Origin: Quercus robur
Lineage: Eukaryota > Streptophyta > Magnoliopsida > Fagales > Fagaceae
Assembly: GCF_932294415.1 (NCBI RefSeq)
Contig: NC_065539.1
Span: 48,751,501-48,815,500 of the forward strand
Direction of reading: 5' to 3'
DNA: 64,000 nt
Below are positions 1 to 11,900 of this stretch, in pieces. The translations under genes were made by a program, and so were the position numbers. Within the stretch, counting starts at the first letter, position 1; each line of letters starts with the position of its first letter. The notes under the pieces are model-generated. The model was not told the origin of the DNA and ran no database searches. It was given only the letters and a program-made list of their open reading frames with translations.

Positions 1-35
1 AAGGTGGCATAAGTAAATATATGGGTCTTGATAAG

Positions 36-38
<3 letters not shown>

Positions 39-73
<35 letters not shown>
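39..73. repeat. A35 homopolymer
   Basis: An uninterrupted run of 35 A. It may be an old retroposon tail or simple slippage; no element boundary is visible beside it. Confidence 0.9.
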
Positions 74-75
<2 letters not shown>

Positions 76-939
76 CTAGTCTTTTACTTCTTAAGCTACA
101 CGTGTATTTGCTGATGGGGCTTCCTTTTGCTTCAACGGCAACACACTACTGAACCTTGCTTTGCTTCACTGTGGCTGTGAGTGGAGACTGCAGGTACGAC
201 CCTCTTCTACTCTAAACTTAGGAGGGTTGAAATACTCAATGGCTAGCTTTTGTTCCCACTCTTATAGCATCTATTTTGGCGTACCTAATAGAAAAAAAAA
301 GGGGCTGCTGTTGTAGATCTAAAGCTAGGATTATTATATTAGAACAAGGGTGCCTTCTGGTTTATATATAATTGTTTATAGTCTCACTTTATTCATCGTC
401 AAACTGGCATGCATCCACACCCTTATTATTGTCTAAATCCTAGTCCAGTGGCATCAAGGGAATACTAGGCAACTGGATTGATAAAGTAAGGTATAAATTA
501 GGTTGATCAAATGTCCATCTTTCTGCCATATTAAAGTTTCTTGCATAGCTAGGATTATATTAATGGAAAAAGGCAGCATTATGTTATTAGATACCTACCT
601 CTGCATCGTTCTAGTGACACTAATTATCATCTCTAAGCCACTACAGTATGCAACAACTTTTAAGCCCAAAAATCTGATTATGCAGCAATATTTTTAAGCC
701 AAAATCCGATTAGGTAGAGCCAAAAAGATATGATTGTGCAGCAGTAATTGTAAGCTCAAAATCTGACACAGCTGAAGAGTATTTAAAAGAAACTAAACAC
801 CTTTGTAGGCTTTAATGTTGATAGATTAAACCATTTAAATGTGAAAATAGATGGTTAAGTGGGAAATTGTGTATTGATGGACCTACTTTTGGTGTTGCTA
901 GGTTCTAATTCTACTAATTTATTGTGACTCAAGGATGGT

Positions 940-942
<3 letters not shown>
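74..942. other. Non-coding stretch, nothing recognised
   Basis: AT-rich sequence with stops in all frames. The one 64-codon open frame (503-697) is low complexity and matches no family I know. No promoter or RNA gene was recognised. Confidence 0.5.

Positions 943-980
<38 letters not shown>
943..980. repeat. T38 homopolymer
   Basis: A run of 38 T, possibly the reversed tail of a retroposon. No target duplication was found around it. Confidence 0.9.
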
Positions 981-982
<2 letters not shown>

Positions 983-1299
983 AAATAAGAGGTAAATGGT
1001 GTTTACTAATTTTGGGAGTTTTTCCAAAACAGTGTTGATTATCAAACTATTCTCATATCGGGAAATATGTTGATATTCTATATATAAATTGATATTTTAT
1101 AAATGCTTGACGTGCACATGGACTATTTGTTTTATGAAAACCTTGTGGGACAACCTAAATTTATTTAAACTTGTATGTGTGAATATATCTTTATATTTTT
1201 TAGAATTATGAATGAATTATTTTTGTGAGCATATTGAATTTGTTTTGAAAACCTATGGCAAGTCGTGATTAAAAGCTCAATATTGTATTTAGTCCTTAA

Positions 1300-2049
1300 C
1301 AATGAACAATCATACTGTAGCTAGTTTTTAGCAAGGGACGGTATCAGAAAAGGGGACAGTGCACATTTGATAGCTCTTTAGCAAGGGAGTATACTATTGA
1401 GGATCCAAAAAGGAAGCTCCTTAGCAAGGGAGTGTACCTTTAGGTTCCAAAGGAGCCATCCTTAAGAAAAGGGATGAAAAGGAGGTTCTAGTCTTAAAAT
1501 GGGACAACACAACCCTGTCAATGGAGCGTAAACGTTGACTACGAGAAAAGCCTAGGAAATTATTTATATGATGGTATTGATATATATATATATATATATA
1601 TATTATGATGGCTCACAATATAAATATATTTTTTTATAATGAAATATTTGATGATAAAATATTGATGAGTTACAAGTTATGAATTTGTTGTAAGAATTAT
1701 TTATTTGAAAGGTTTGTTCCCACACCCTAATGTTAGTAAATTCCACTTATTGAGTTATCTTACTTCCTTTTATTTCCCCTTACAGATACATTAGAGGGAT
1801 TATTGGAGTAGAGATTCTTGGAAGATAACGGTTATGAATTATTTTGTGAAACTGAGGATTTTATTATTATTCTTATGACATTAAACATTGTATTGGAGAA
1901 TTATTTTGAAGATGTTTTACCTTTGGTGGATTAGAGCTCTGACATTTGTGATGAAATTTTAGGTTGTTGGTTGCTTTTATTTAATATTTTTTTTTTATGA
2001 ATTATTTAGATTGAATAGACTTTTATTATTTATGATTTTGGGGCGTTAC
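1300..2049 (+). mobile_element. Probable remnant of an LTR ending in GGGGCGTTACA
   Basis: The block contains several phrases built on 'agcaaggga' (about 1330-1430) and a pyrimidine-rich stretch before 1790. It stops at the sequence ggggcgttaca (2039-2049). Many plant LTRs end in that way and begin with the complementary tgtaacgcccc. I could not find the matching 5' end, so the element is truncated or diverged. No coding sequence is left. Confidence 0.35.
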
Positions 2050-3097
2050 ATATCCAAAATTTGTTTTCATTTTTTTTGCATAAGAATTATTAAACAAAGT
2101 TATAACAATTTATATTTTGATAATCACTAAACTCATATATGAGAATCAACTATTAAAAATTTCTCCCCAAAACATATATTGATTTATATTTTTCCTTTAC
2201 ACACAATTTAAAAATTTTGAAAAACTAAGGAAGCTAAATGTGTAGTATTTTTTTTTTCTTTTGAGAAGAAGCTAAATGTGTAGTTGATTTTAGTCAATCA
2301 ATAAAAAAACATAAAAGGGGTAGATAAAAGCAAACGTATTCATGATATAATTGTTTATACATGTCCATATTTGTTTTTTTATACCATGGAATCACCTCAT
2401 TATGTTAAGCTACTGAGAAATTTATACATTTAATACTCATGTTCTCTAAAAGATTCATGTAGTAGTTGTACAACTGTATCTTGTTTGATCTCTCCCAGGT
2501 CTTTAACTTTAGCCCAACTCATAGCATATAAACCAATGATCATGAAAAAAGAACCTAGCAAGATGAAGCCAAACACAATTTCTAATTTTTAACAAATTAG
2601 CCAAGAAAATAGTTGGAAAAGATCTTGAATTATAAATTATCATGTGTCAACAAACAATGCAATAATCTATAATTACACTGCAAGAGTAATGCATTGATGA
2701 TTGTAAAATTGCTAAGGAAATCATCCAAGTAGATGACTATATATATATGGTTAGGAAAACTTGCTAAAAAGTGTGACCTATGTGAAAGTAAAAAAAAAAA
2801 AATTTAGTAATACAAAAAGTGAAATAATGTAAGAGAATTTGATTAGTAATACCAACATATAGACAACCTAACAACCATTTATCATTTAAGCTATGTTATT
2901 CAAATTGCTTCACTAACATAAAAAACTATTGTTATTATCTTGACAATACTTATCAATCTTCATATATTAACTTTCTCCACTCTAATTAATCCAAGAACTT
3001 CTAGAACTTGTAAAATGCCTATCATAAAGTATTAAAGCAAATAGAATGTCAAGATTATAGAGAAATCTAAATGAGAGAGAGAGAGAGAGGTACCTTT
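2050..3097. other. Non-coding AT-rich stretch
   Basis: No open frame of note and no recognisable element. A short GA run (3074-3089) lies immediately left of the SINE target duplication. Confidence 0.5.
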
Positions 3098-3113
3098 GAT
3101 ATGTAGTAGATAT

Positions 3114-3283
3114 GACCACCGTGCACCCTTGGTGCGGTGGTCACTCCATAAGTATAAGTGCTTGTGGGGTGTGGGGGTAAGGGCCGGGGTTCAAGTCTCT
3201 AGGAGGGAGTTTCATACACATATATATTTAAATTAGGTTAGAGTAGAAATTCTATTTTGTATCAAAAAAAGAAAAAGAAAAAA
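3114..3283 (+). mobile_element. tRNA-derived SINE with 16-bp target-site duplication
   Basis: The 170-bp insertion is flanked by the exact 16-mer gatatgtagtagatat on both sides (3098-3113 and 3284-3299). Near its start it has a polymerase III A-box-like sequence (ttggtgcggtggtca), then a B-box-like sequence (ggttcaagtct) about 75 bp into the element. It ends in an A-rich tail (3263-3283). Internal promoter, A-rich tail and long direct target repeat together are diagnostic of a SINE. The intact target duplication suggests the insertion is not very old. Confidence 0.85.
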
Positions 3284-3546
3284 GATATGTAGTAGATATA
3301 AAAAAACAAACATGTATTGATAATTGAAATTTTTCCATCACAAATACTAAACTTATTGGTTTTAAAAGAGATAAAAGAGAATATATATATATATATATAT
3401 ATTTAAAATATGTAGGGGAAGGGGAAAAGGTATAAATGATACATAAGTGTCGTGGGAGGGGAAAGGTTAGAGAAGAGGAAGTGACCTTGTATATTTTGGT
3501 AATTAAAAATTGTATTTGTAACTGCTAAGTTGCATATATGGGTGTT

Positions 3547-3578
<32 letters not shown>

Positions 3579-4197
3579 AACTCATCGAATTAAATGTGGT
3601 AACATAATAGCAATTTTGAATAGAGAACTTTTGGACTACCATCTTGGTTTATGGAAAATTAGAGACTTTCCATATTCATTATTTTTTTTCCCCAAATTTT
3701 TTTATGTGAGAATGAGATAACATCGAGGTATATGCTTCAAGTAAGAGTAATGGATATTAGTATTATCATGGAAAATATAAAGCAATAGTTAAACATTGTA
3801 AGCGTTTCAGAGTTGTTTCCTTAAAAATTATAATTGGTAAGAATTTGTTCTTTTGAGATGATAAATGGTAAGAATTAGAGATTAGATCTTTAAAAAAAAA
3901 AAAATACATTAGTATATATGACTTGCCGTTAAGTTATTTACATCGTAAAATTAATGAGAAAACCATACAAAACTAAGTTATAATCTCAAATAAAAAGAAA
4001 AAGAGGAACACCATATGCTCCATACCTATTGATCATAATATGTAGAAGATTTTGTTTCTTCTTCCAAAGTACCCTAAGAAGCTTGAAGTTAGCATAGATT
4101 TAGATGAGACTAAAGAAAATTAGCAAGAATTAAACATAAATAGAACAAATAACAAAGCCATTCAGAAAATAAAATAAATAAATGGGAGGGAAATGAT

Positions 4198-5145
4198 CAT
4201 GTACTAAATTAATAAAACGCATTCCAATTTTTTAGACTATTTTAATGGTTAAAATGCAATTATGTATAGGAAAATTTTAAACATGAATATAAAGAAATAG
4301 ACTAACAATTCACAATTGGAAAAAAGAAAAAAGAAACAATGTATTATGACATCGTAAAATATATATATATAAAAATATAGCACATACCATAAAATTTGTA
4401 GCTGAAATGCAAAGAAGTTGAGGGGGAAGAAAAGAAAAAAACTGAACTCAAAGGGAGTTTCCAATTTTATTTGTAATTTGGTGACTTATGGGGTGGAAAG
4501 AGAGCAATTCAAAATTTATATAAAAAAAATTAAATCAGTGGGTATTAAATACAAAAGGAGGCAAATGAATGTTTTGATGGGGAGAAAAGCCGTTTTAAAA
4601 TGGCTGCCATGTGTTAATTAATGACTCCCTTACCTTAATCAATTATTAACTTCTTTATTTGACTCTTCTAAAAAAAAAAAAAAAAAAAAAAACTCTATTA
4701 GGAAAGCTCCTCCAATTGGGCTAATATTGATGAAAAAAATACCATAACATTAATATCAATGCATTAAATGATTTTTATTGTGGAGGAGGCTAGGAGAAAG
4801 GTTAGTTTGCCATAGATTAAAAAAAAAAAAAAACGAAACCATTAAAATTATACTCTTTATTTTCTATCTATGGAATCCAGACATAGTAACAGACAATACA
4901 AAACAAAACATTACCAAACCAAAAAAGAAAAAGAAAAAAAGAGCTTAATTGTTTCACATGTACTAAATCAATAAAATGCATTCCAATTTTTTAGACACAA
5001 ACAATTTAAATGGTTAAAATGCAATTATGTATAGAAAAATTGTAAACATGAAAATAAAGAAAAAGACTAAAAATTGAAAAGTGGAAAAAAAATAAAAACA
5101 CTATATTACAACATTGTAAAAAAAAATCTAGCACAAACCATAAAA
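4198..5145. repeat. Diverged direct duplication of about 190 bp (4198-4397 and 4957-5145)
   Basis: Both copies begin with catgtactaaat, contain cattccaattttttagac and aatggttaaaatgcaattat, and end near accataaaat. They differ by scattered substitutions and small indels. The 560 bp between them is AT-rich and includes an A-run (4670-4691). The duplication is non-coding. It may be internal sequence of an AT-rich element, but I found no ends. Confidence 0.7.
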
Positions 5146-5147
5146 TA

Positions 5148-5186
<39 letters not shown>

Positions 5187-5600
5187 GTTGAATTTAAAGT
5201 AATTGAGATTTAGAGAGAGAGAGAGAGGATTGATTGTTGAATTTAAAGTAATTGAGATTTAATGGTGAAGTCATTAATAGGAGAAACATTAGCAATTTGT
5301 TTGGTGGGAAGATGATGTTTTTTTTTTTTTTTTTTTTTTATTAGAAGAGGAAGATGATGAGTTGAGAGAGAGATATAGATAAGAAGTGGGTTTTATGGTG
5401 GAGATAAGGAGATGATAAGTCAAAAAGAGAGAGAGAAAGAGAGAGAATTGATTGTTGAATTTAAGGCAATTGAGATTTAATGGTGAAGTCATTAATAGGA
5501 GAAACATTAGCAGTTTTTTTTTTTTGAGAAGAGGAAGATGATGAGTTGAAAGAGAGATATAGATAAGAAGTGAGTTTTATGGTGGAGATAGGGATGAGAT
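5146..5600. repeat. GA microsatellite with nested tandem duplications
   Basis: A (GA)n tract at about 5150-5178 is followed by three partial copies of a segment starting ggattgattgttgaattta (5178, 5227 and about 5448). The last two belong to a 220-bp tandem duplication. That unit includes gaggaagatgatgagttga and ends near atggtggagata. No coding potential is seen. Confidence 0.75.
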
Positions 5601-5639
5601 TTATTTCATATTTTTTAGTATTTTAAAATTAATAGAAAT

Positions 5640-5790
5640 TATTTTAAAATTGTTGGACAAATACAAAAAAAAAAAAAAATATGATAGAAATGACATAGCT
5701 GTTAACTTGGCTTAACATAAGCGTAACAACATTAAATACTAGGCTTCAACTTTTAGTATTATATATTGATATAGATATAGATTAAGACAT
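5640..5790 (-). mobile_element. Helitron-like family fragment (5'-type region)
   Basis: Read on the - strand, this block carries the order 'gaagc-tagtatttaatgttg-tacgc ... ggc-aagttaacagctatgtca'. The same order is found, diverged, at 31310-31380 (- strand), at 51665-51725 and at 52330-52385 (+ strand). It is therefore one member of a dispersed repeat family in this window. The Helitron assignment rests on the CTAG plus hairpin ends found beside other members. No hairpin end was found at this copy. Confidence 0.35.
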
Positions 5791-5827
5791 TAATTAATTT
5801 TTAGTTGAAGCAATAATTAAATTCCAT

Positions 5828-6345
5828 TTGACTACCACTATTTCCAAATGTAGTTCTCTCCATCCTCATTCCTCAACAAAGCCACCCCAAACCAACCATC
5901 CTCATTCCTTTGACTTGTATTGGAACACACTCAAAAACTCTACCGTTGCATTTCCAATCCCTCCTGATGCTTCATTTCAGGGTATGCTCAAATGGGTATT
6001 GCTGAAAAGGCCGTGGAAGTCTTTTTCTACTATTAAAGTTTTGACGACTGTAAGCCTGGTTTTTTCACTACTTACAACTCTGTTTTACATGTTATAGTTC
6101 AACAGCAGGTGTTGTTGTTATCTTTAGCTGTTTGTAATCACACGTTGAAGTTAAATTGTCCTCCCAATGTGGTCTTTTGCATTTTAATTGATGGGTTGTG
6201 TAAAAGTGGCAGCTCTAAGGATGCACTCCAATTGTTTGATGAAATGACTCAAAGGGGATATTTGCCCAAATGAAATAACTTATTATTCTGCTGGGTTGTG
6301 TGAGTGGAAGAGGCCTGACGATGCGCTTAGATTGCTGTGTAGTTG
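5828..6345 (+). pseudogene. Pentatricopeptide repeat (PPR) protein pseudogene
   Basis: PPR proteins are helical-repeat RNA-binding proteins, mostly of mitochondria and chloroplasts. The remnant reads PPR-like in pieces: a segment with 'IAEKAVEVF', then 'CKPGFF' and 'YNSVLHVIVQQ', then 'PPNVVFCILIDGLCKSGSS' followed by 'KDALQLFDEMTQRGYLP', and a last piece with 'KRPDDALRLL'. These match the canonical pattern 'PNVVTYNILIDGLCK...A..LFDEM..RG..PN'. Continuity is lost. There is a stop soon after 'EVFFYY', frameshifts, and a TGA just after 'GYLPK' where PPR proteins usually continue 'N.ITY'. No ATG begins the first open stretch. Homology stops where a MITE begins at about 6350, so the insertion probably removed or displaced the 3' part. 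The family call is firm; the parent gene is not known. Confidence 0.75.
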
Positions 6346-6354
6346 TTTCCTAGG

Positions 6355-6656
6355 AGATAAGTCCTTTAAGCTGCGTTGCGTTTTGTTCCTGCGTTTTTGT
6401 TCTTTTTTTTTTTTTTTCACACGTTTTGAAGTATGCGGTTACTGTTCATTAAACAGTAACCGCAAATGTTGACTTTCCGCAGTGAACCGTGCATGTATGC
6501 ACTGTTCATGGATCCACAAATTACACTTTTCAGCAACTTTTTCATTAAAAATGGGTCCCACGGTACTATTCACACATTTAAAAATTATTTTGCTACAGTG
6601 TTTTCAGTTTTCAGTTTCAGCAAAATAAGTTCTATCTAAACAGACCCTAAATTGGG
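6355..6656. mobile_element. hAT-type MITE (shared with 17258-17549)
   Basis: A non-coding insertion that shares long blocks with the copy at 17258-17549: 'gctgcgt.tgcgttt', a T-run, 'cacacgttttg', 'atgggtcccacggtactat', 'acacatttaaaaattatttt' and 'cagtgttttcagttttcag'. It ends near 'ctaaacagacccta', the degraded form of the 'tccaaacacaccct' end of the other copy. Such 'gtgtttgg/ccaaacac' ended elements are common hAT-like MITEs in plants. The ends are approximate. Confidence 0.6.
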
Positions 6657-6805
6657 TCTTCTTTAGCTAATAAAAGTAGCTCAAAGAATAAAGTCTTTGC
6701 CTTTCGTTGACTCAAGGTCTCAATGAAATGCTTGTATACAATGATGGAACATTAGCTTTAATGGCAATGAGTTAACAGAATATTAATGATAGGAAAATGT
6801 TTGAT

Positions 6806-6996
6806 TCCAAACATGTTTGGGGCCTTGAGCTCCAACCACTAATAGAAAGATGATATGTGTCTTATTGTGTGTAATGCACATATGATTCATTGGTTAGTTG
6901 TGTTAAGTAAGTCATGTGTATTACACATGATAAGGACTAATATTGTCATTGTCCTATTAGTGATTGGAGTCCAAGTAACTAAACATGTTTGGAGCC
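6806..6996. mobile_element. Small inverted-repeat (MITE-like) element
   Basis: The left end contains aaacatgtttgg followed by ttgagctccaaccactaata. The right end contains the inverse order: tattagtgattggagtccaa followed by aaacatgtttgg. The arms are about 38 bp with several mismatches and small indels, and the interior is AT-rich without coding potential. The shape is that of a MITE. Target duplication was not resolved. Confidence 0.5.
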
Positions 6997-7165
6997 AAAC
7001 TTTATTGTATAAAATAAAAAAGGAACTGTACAAGGGTGGCTACAAAAGATAAAATAATTTCTACGGTTGTACTTTTTAACAATTTAATTCACATTATATG
7101 TTTCTTAAAAAATCTAAAAACTAACAAATTGATGTATATAACAAATTGTTATATAACGTAATTAC

Positions 7166-7892
7166 CTTCTGGGGCTAATTGAAAAATCTCGTGCCAAACC
7201 ATGGAGAGTGTCTGACTCGGTAAATCCACCACTACCATGTGGGATGGCATTAATGTATCTGCAGTCTCCAACAGCTGAGAAGATTGGATCAGATTAGGTC
7301 ATTGCAAAAACGTCTCCAAGACCAACCGGAATGTCATCATGGCCCATCATATGAAGTAATCGTTGCAGCATTTGCCCAACCGGTTGGGCTTACTATCATT
7401 GCCTTGATGAAAGAACAGAGATAATGCACATCAAAATTCAAAATTGCTGCTATTGATATAATTGACTTTTAACAGCCAAAATAGCTTCCATTTTTTACAT
7501 GGGTCACATTCACACCTATTTTGTGCAATATATATGTTAAGAATGAGTCAATGTATCGTAGTAAAGCAACTCGTACAAAGTACTCAGAATTACAAATTGA
7601 TAGAATGGTGTGAAATCCGAAAGGTAATAGTCATAAAGAACCTAAAACATGGAGCCAGTGAAAGATAAAAAATAAAAGGCCACTCTACATTGAGGTTGAT
7701 CACTTCCACAGGCACCTTAAGTAGGTAAGACACAGCTACAAAATCTCCAACACTCATAGTCATATCCATGTCAAAAACAACAGGTTTCCCAAATTGCTTA
7801 CATCCAAAATTTGGTTTGTGAAGAACTTCTTTGTAATGAGGAAACTGTATTGTAAAATTAAATCTGCCAGAATATTGAGGGCCGTTTAGATC
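7166..7892 (-). pseudogene. Inverted NSH3-like fragment: exons 8 and 9 only
   Basis: On the - strand this is a piece of the nucleoside hydrolase gene found three times on the + strand. Exon 8 corresponds to 7689-7892 and includes 'GRFNFTIQFPHYKEVLHKP' and '[16 protein letters not shown]', with two extra residues in the metal/ribose-site-like motif. Exon 9 corresponds to 7166-7402. Exon 9 has lost about 17 bp after '[10 protein letters not shown]', which shifts the frame, and it has a TAA after the codons for 'FAM'. Intron homology continues to about 8070, matching the intron before exon 8 of copy 1 (13396-13543) in inverse orientation. No other exons are present, so it cannot code for an enzyme. 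It is an inverted partial duplication lying just before copy 1. Confidence 0.88.
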
Positions 7893-8532
7893 CTGCAAAA
7901 AAATGTGATATTAATTCATCAATATATATGTCATTGTAAGGATGAAAGACAACCATAGTGAGTGCGCAAGTGTACTTCAGGATACAGTTACACATGAATT
8001 GTGCATGGAAATCTTGTGCGTGTGCGTGTGTTCAAGAGTATCATGAGTAAAATATTAAAATCAGAGAGTTGAATGAAAAATATTCCAGAATTTATGAACA
8101 AAATGAAACATATACCATAGTCATACTAAGCATATTGCCTTCAAGCATCACGTCATTACAGAGGTTTTGGAAGATGATGAAATTCAACTCAAATATTGCA
8201 AGGCTGAATGACACCTCAACAGATTACTCTGCTTAAATAATTTTTCTGATGATTTTATTCAAATAAACTACTGCTCCTTTTATACAAGATAACCCCTGCA
8301 TTTTAGGAACAACCAATCCTAATAAAACTCAAAGACTAGCTCCACTAGCCATTACAATCCAATCAAATGATTAACAGATTCCCTTATCCTACTAAGATGT
8401 AAATACATATGCAATGCAATTACTCCTAATATTATGCAACAACTAATGCTGTTCCTAAATTATGTAGAACATCCAAATATTATGCACTTCTTTAACATCG
8501 GTAACAGAAGCACCACTTCTTTTTCACGTAAT

Positions 8533-8623
8533 ACTGAAGAACAAGCATCAGACATCTTCACCAATGCTCTTCCAAGAGATAAAAGTTTCAATTCCTTAGA
8601 GAAATGTTGAAGGAGGGAGGGAG
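8533..8623 (+). mobile_element. Ty1/Copia pol C-terminus remnant plus purine tract
   Basis: Reading from 8533, the codons give 'EEQASDIFTNALPRDK' and end at a TGA (8608-8610). This resembles the 'ADIFTKALP..KF..LR' ending of Copia RNase H regions. It is followed at once by a purine-rich tract (aggagggagggagg, 8611-8624) like the polypurine tract that precedes a 3' LTR. The neighbouring 8130-8530 is AT-rich non-coding sequence that may belong to the same dead element. No LTR pair is visible. Confidence 0.55.
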
Positions 8624-8934
8624 GTTGCTGGTGGGTTTGTCAAGAACGTGCTTTGCTAAAACATTTAGTTGAGAGAGAAAAATATATAGTGTTTTGACGT
8701 GGCAAGAAGTAAGTAGTTGTTTCTTTCCTCTATTTTGAACTTGTGTCATTTATGGTCATTTACGTGCATGTAACTAGGTGTGTGCATGATGGACAAGTGT
8801 AAGGACTATCTTTTTTTGTTTGTATGTTTTTTGTAATACTTTGTTTTGTGTTGTATGTTTCAGGACCGAGAAGGATCTGTTTTTAATGTTTTGTGCTATT
8901 GGAGGGAAAAGAATTCTGAGTTTTGAGTGAAACC

Positions 8935-11900
8935 ATGAGAATGTCATTGCAGAGAAATTTATGGGTTGTAGTGTTATGGATTATAGGAGTTGCTGTTATT
9001 GGAGCTAATCTGTACACTGTGGATGGTCTCCCACATCGAATTCTTTTAGATACAGATGTTGATACTGACGATTTCTTTGCCCTCTTGTACCTCTTGAAGC
9101 AAAACAGATCACAGTTTGAGGTGGAAGTAAGTCAGTTCGTCATTAAATTTTTAGCATTTTATTCGGTAGCAAATTGTTGAAAAATTTTCAAGAAACTTTC
9201 ATAAGTATATCTTGCCTCGGAAGTTGAAGACTCAGAATTTTGTGTTATATGATGTTTGTTGGAAGTTATGGTTCATGCTTCTTTTACTCCTTGATGAATG
9301 ATGTGTGAATCAGATAATTCACATAATTTGGCCTGACTTGCCATGTTAAGCATCTCTAGGATTCAGTGCATGTGAATTTAGAATTTATTCTCAAGCTAAA
9401 GTCAGATTAGATAACTAATAAGTTGCTTTTGGTAATAGATAGACTGTTCCATTCATCATATACTTACATAATGTGCCTTTATCTGCTGTTGTTTTCAATG
9501 GTATATTTTACCAACTTATCTGCTTCAAGTTTTAAATGGACCAACTATATTTATTATTTCAGAGAGAGAAATAGTGAATCCTGTATTATATTGCTGCAGG
9601 CAGTCACTATCAATGCAAATTCATGGACCGATGCTGGACATTCTGTGAATCAAATCTATGACATTCTTTACATGATGGGCCGTGATGACATTGTTGTTGG
9701 AGTTGGGGGTGACGGTGGGATACTAGAAGATGGTACAATACTGCCAAATGTTGGAGGCTATCTTCCTATTATTGGTCAGGTGTGAATTTTATGTAATATT
9801 TACAAGAAAGATCATATACGTTACCTTGACATCCTAAAATAAATCTTTAATGAGTCTGAAAGCATCCTTACACTATATTGAGTTTAAAATCCATAATTCT
9901 GGATGCTTAGCTTAAAAGCCATACTGAATCCACAATGTAATGGTTTAATTTTACCCATGTTCTTATGTGCATGGTCTAACCATGAGCTTGATGTATTAGG
10001 GGATTACAACTTTAGGATATTGTAGATATAGACAAGCTATTCCTATTGGTCAAGGAGGGCGATTGGATATTGATTCCAATTATGGAATCCGAAAGGCTTT
10101 CCTCCCACAGGTATGAATTTGTACAGTAATTTCAAAATTGGATGAAATCTTTGTTGCTTGTGCTTGTTGTGGATCTGCATCCCTGTAAATTACAGCATGT
10201 TGATCTACTTGCATAATGATACTCTCCATGGACTCTTTGCGTCCTCAGTTGACAATGGTTTAGAAAAAAATAAGGTATCACATGAGCAATTGAAATGCTC
10301 AAATCATTGTCTGATTTTCCGTAGCAACTAGAACTGATAGGCTTACTTGCGCACTGACCCAGTAGTCTTATTTTAATAATTTACTTGAAACATGTTGGCT
10401 GATACTTTGCATTTTGCGGATATGGCTTTGCTTTGGTTGGGGAAGTTTGTCTCAGTATCCTGCTTTACTTCTTTATATTTATCCTTTTAACTTTGCATTT
10501 GTAAGTATAGAACTTTCATTGAATGTTCTGTAAATGGTTATTCTCCTTCTGTATGCCCTATTAGGATCCAGGACTCATGTTCAATTTGTATTTAGTTGAA
10601 ACCATTTTATATGTAGAAGTCAGCTAGAGCTGGATACCTTGAGCATTAGATACAGTAAATGTTTCCATATTATTTAAGCTTCCTCCTTGTTTTTTTAATG
10701 GAGTTATTTTTATTCGCTTAAAAAAAGTACATGATCAAAAAAATAAAAATGTCTAGCAAAAGTTATTTATAGATTGACATTGTGATTGATTGAGCAAGCT
10801 GAGTCCAAGCCCCAAATTCTTGTAGGTTGCCAGATTGATTATGATGTGGGAGTTGGAAGTGTGCAAATGAAATGGTCTGAGGAAGGAAGTGGCAAGGATA
10901 TTTCTGTTAAACAGAAATGAAAAATCCTAACATAAAGTACCAATGAAACATGAAAAAGAACATTCTCCAAAAAAGAAAAAAGAAAAAACAGACTGACCAA
11001 AGATTACTCCCATAAGTTGAAATTCTGACTTGAAATCATGGTGACCAGAGTGGCAAAATAAGGTCATGGAATAATGTAGACACCTAAACAGGGCAAATCT
11101 CTGCCTTTGTAGAATTGATGTTATGGTTTGTTCATATAGTAAATGTACTTCCTCTACAATAATATTTAATATTTAAGTATGAAACAAAGCATTCAACAAA
11201 TTTTTTGTATAAATTAGGTTTATTGTATTTTACATAAGGTAAAAGTAAATAGTTTTTAGTCCCCTTGCATATATAAAAAAAGTAAATAGTTCTTAGTCCC
11301 CATCATTATTATACAAATCATAAGTTGATGTTTTATTGCTTGATTTTGGAAAGGTGTTATAGTAGTAGCCAAGGACCCTAAACCATCTGTATGCTTTTTG
11401 TTTGCAAATATTGTATCTAAACCTCAATAATTGTTCTATTAATACACATGAGAAAACTAAAAAATTGTTAATTTCTTGATTCATGATGGTCGTATCATTT
11501 ATATTTCTGGCTCACATAATTAGTCATGTAATCAGGGGAGAAGGAAGTATACTCCTCTTTGGCAACCAACGGCACAACAAGTGATGATTGACAAAATATC
11601 AGCAGGTCCCATAACTGTTTTTCTTATAGGAACACATACAAATTTTGCTATTTTCCTTATGAATAATCCACATCGAAAGAAACATATCAAGCATATCTAT
11701 GTCATGGGTGGTGGAGTGAGGTCAACGAACCCAACTGGTTGTTGCCCTCAAAACTCAAGTTCATCTTGCATGCCTCAGCAGTGTGGTAACCGTGGTAATA
11801 TGTTCACAGATTATACTAGTAACCCATATGCAGAGTTCAATATATTTGGAGATCCTTTTGCTGCATACCAGGTAATGCAGTTTGTAAAACTTACTATTAA

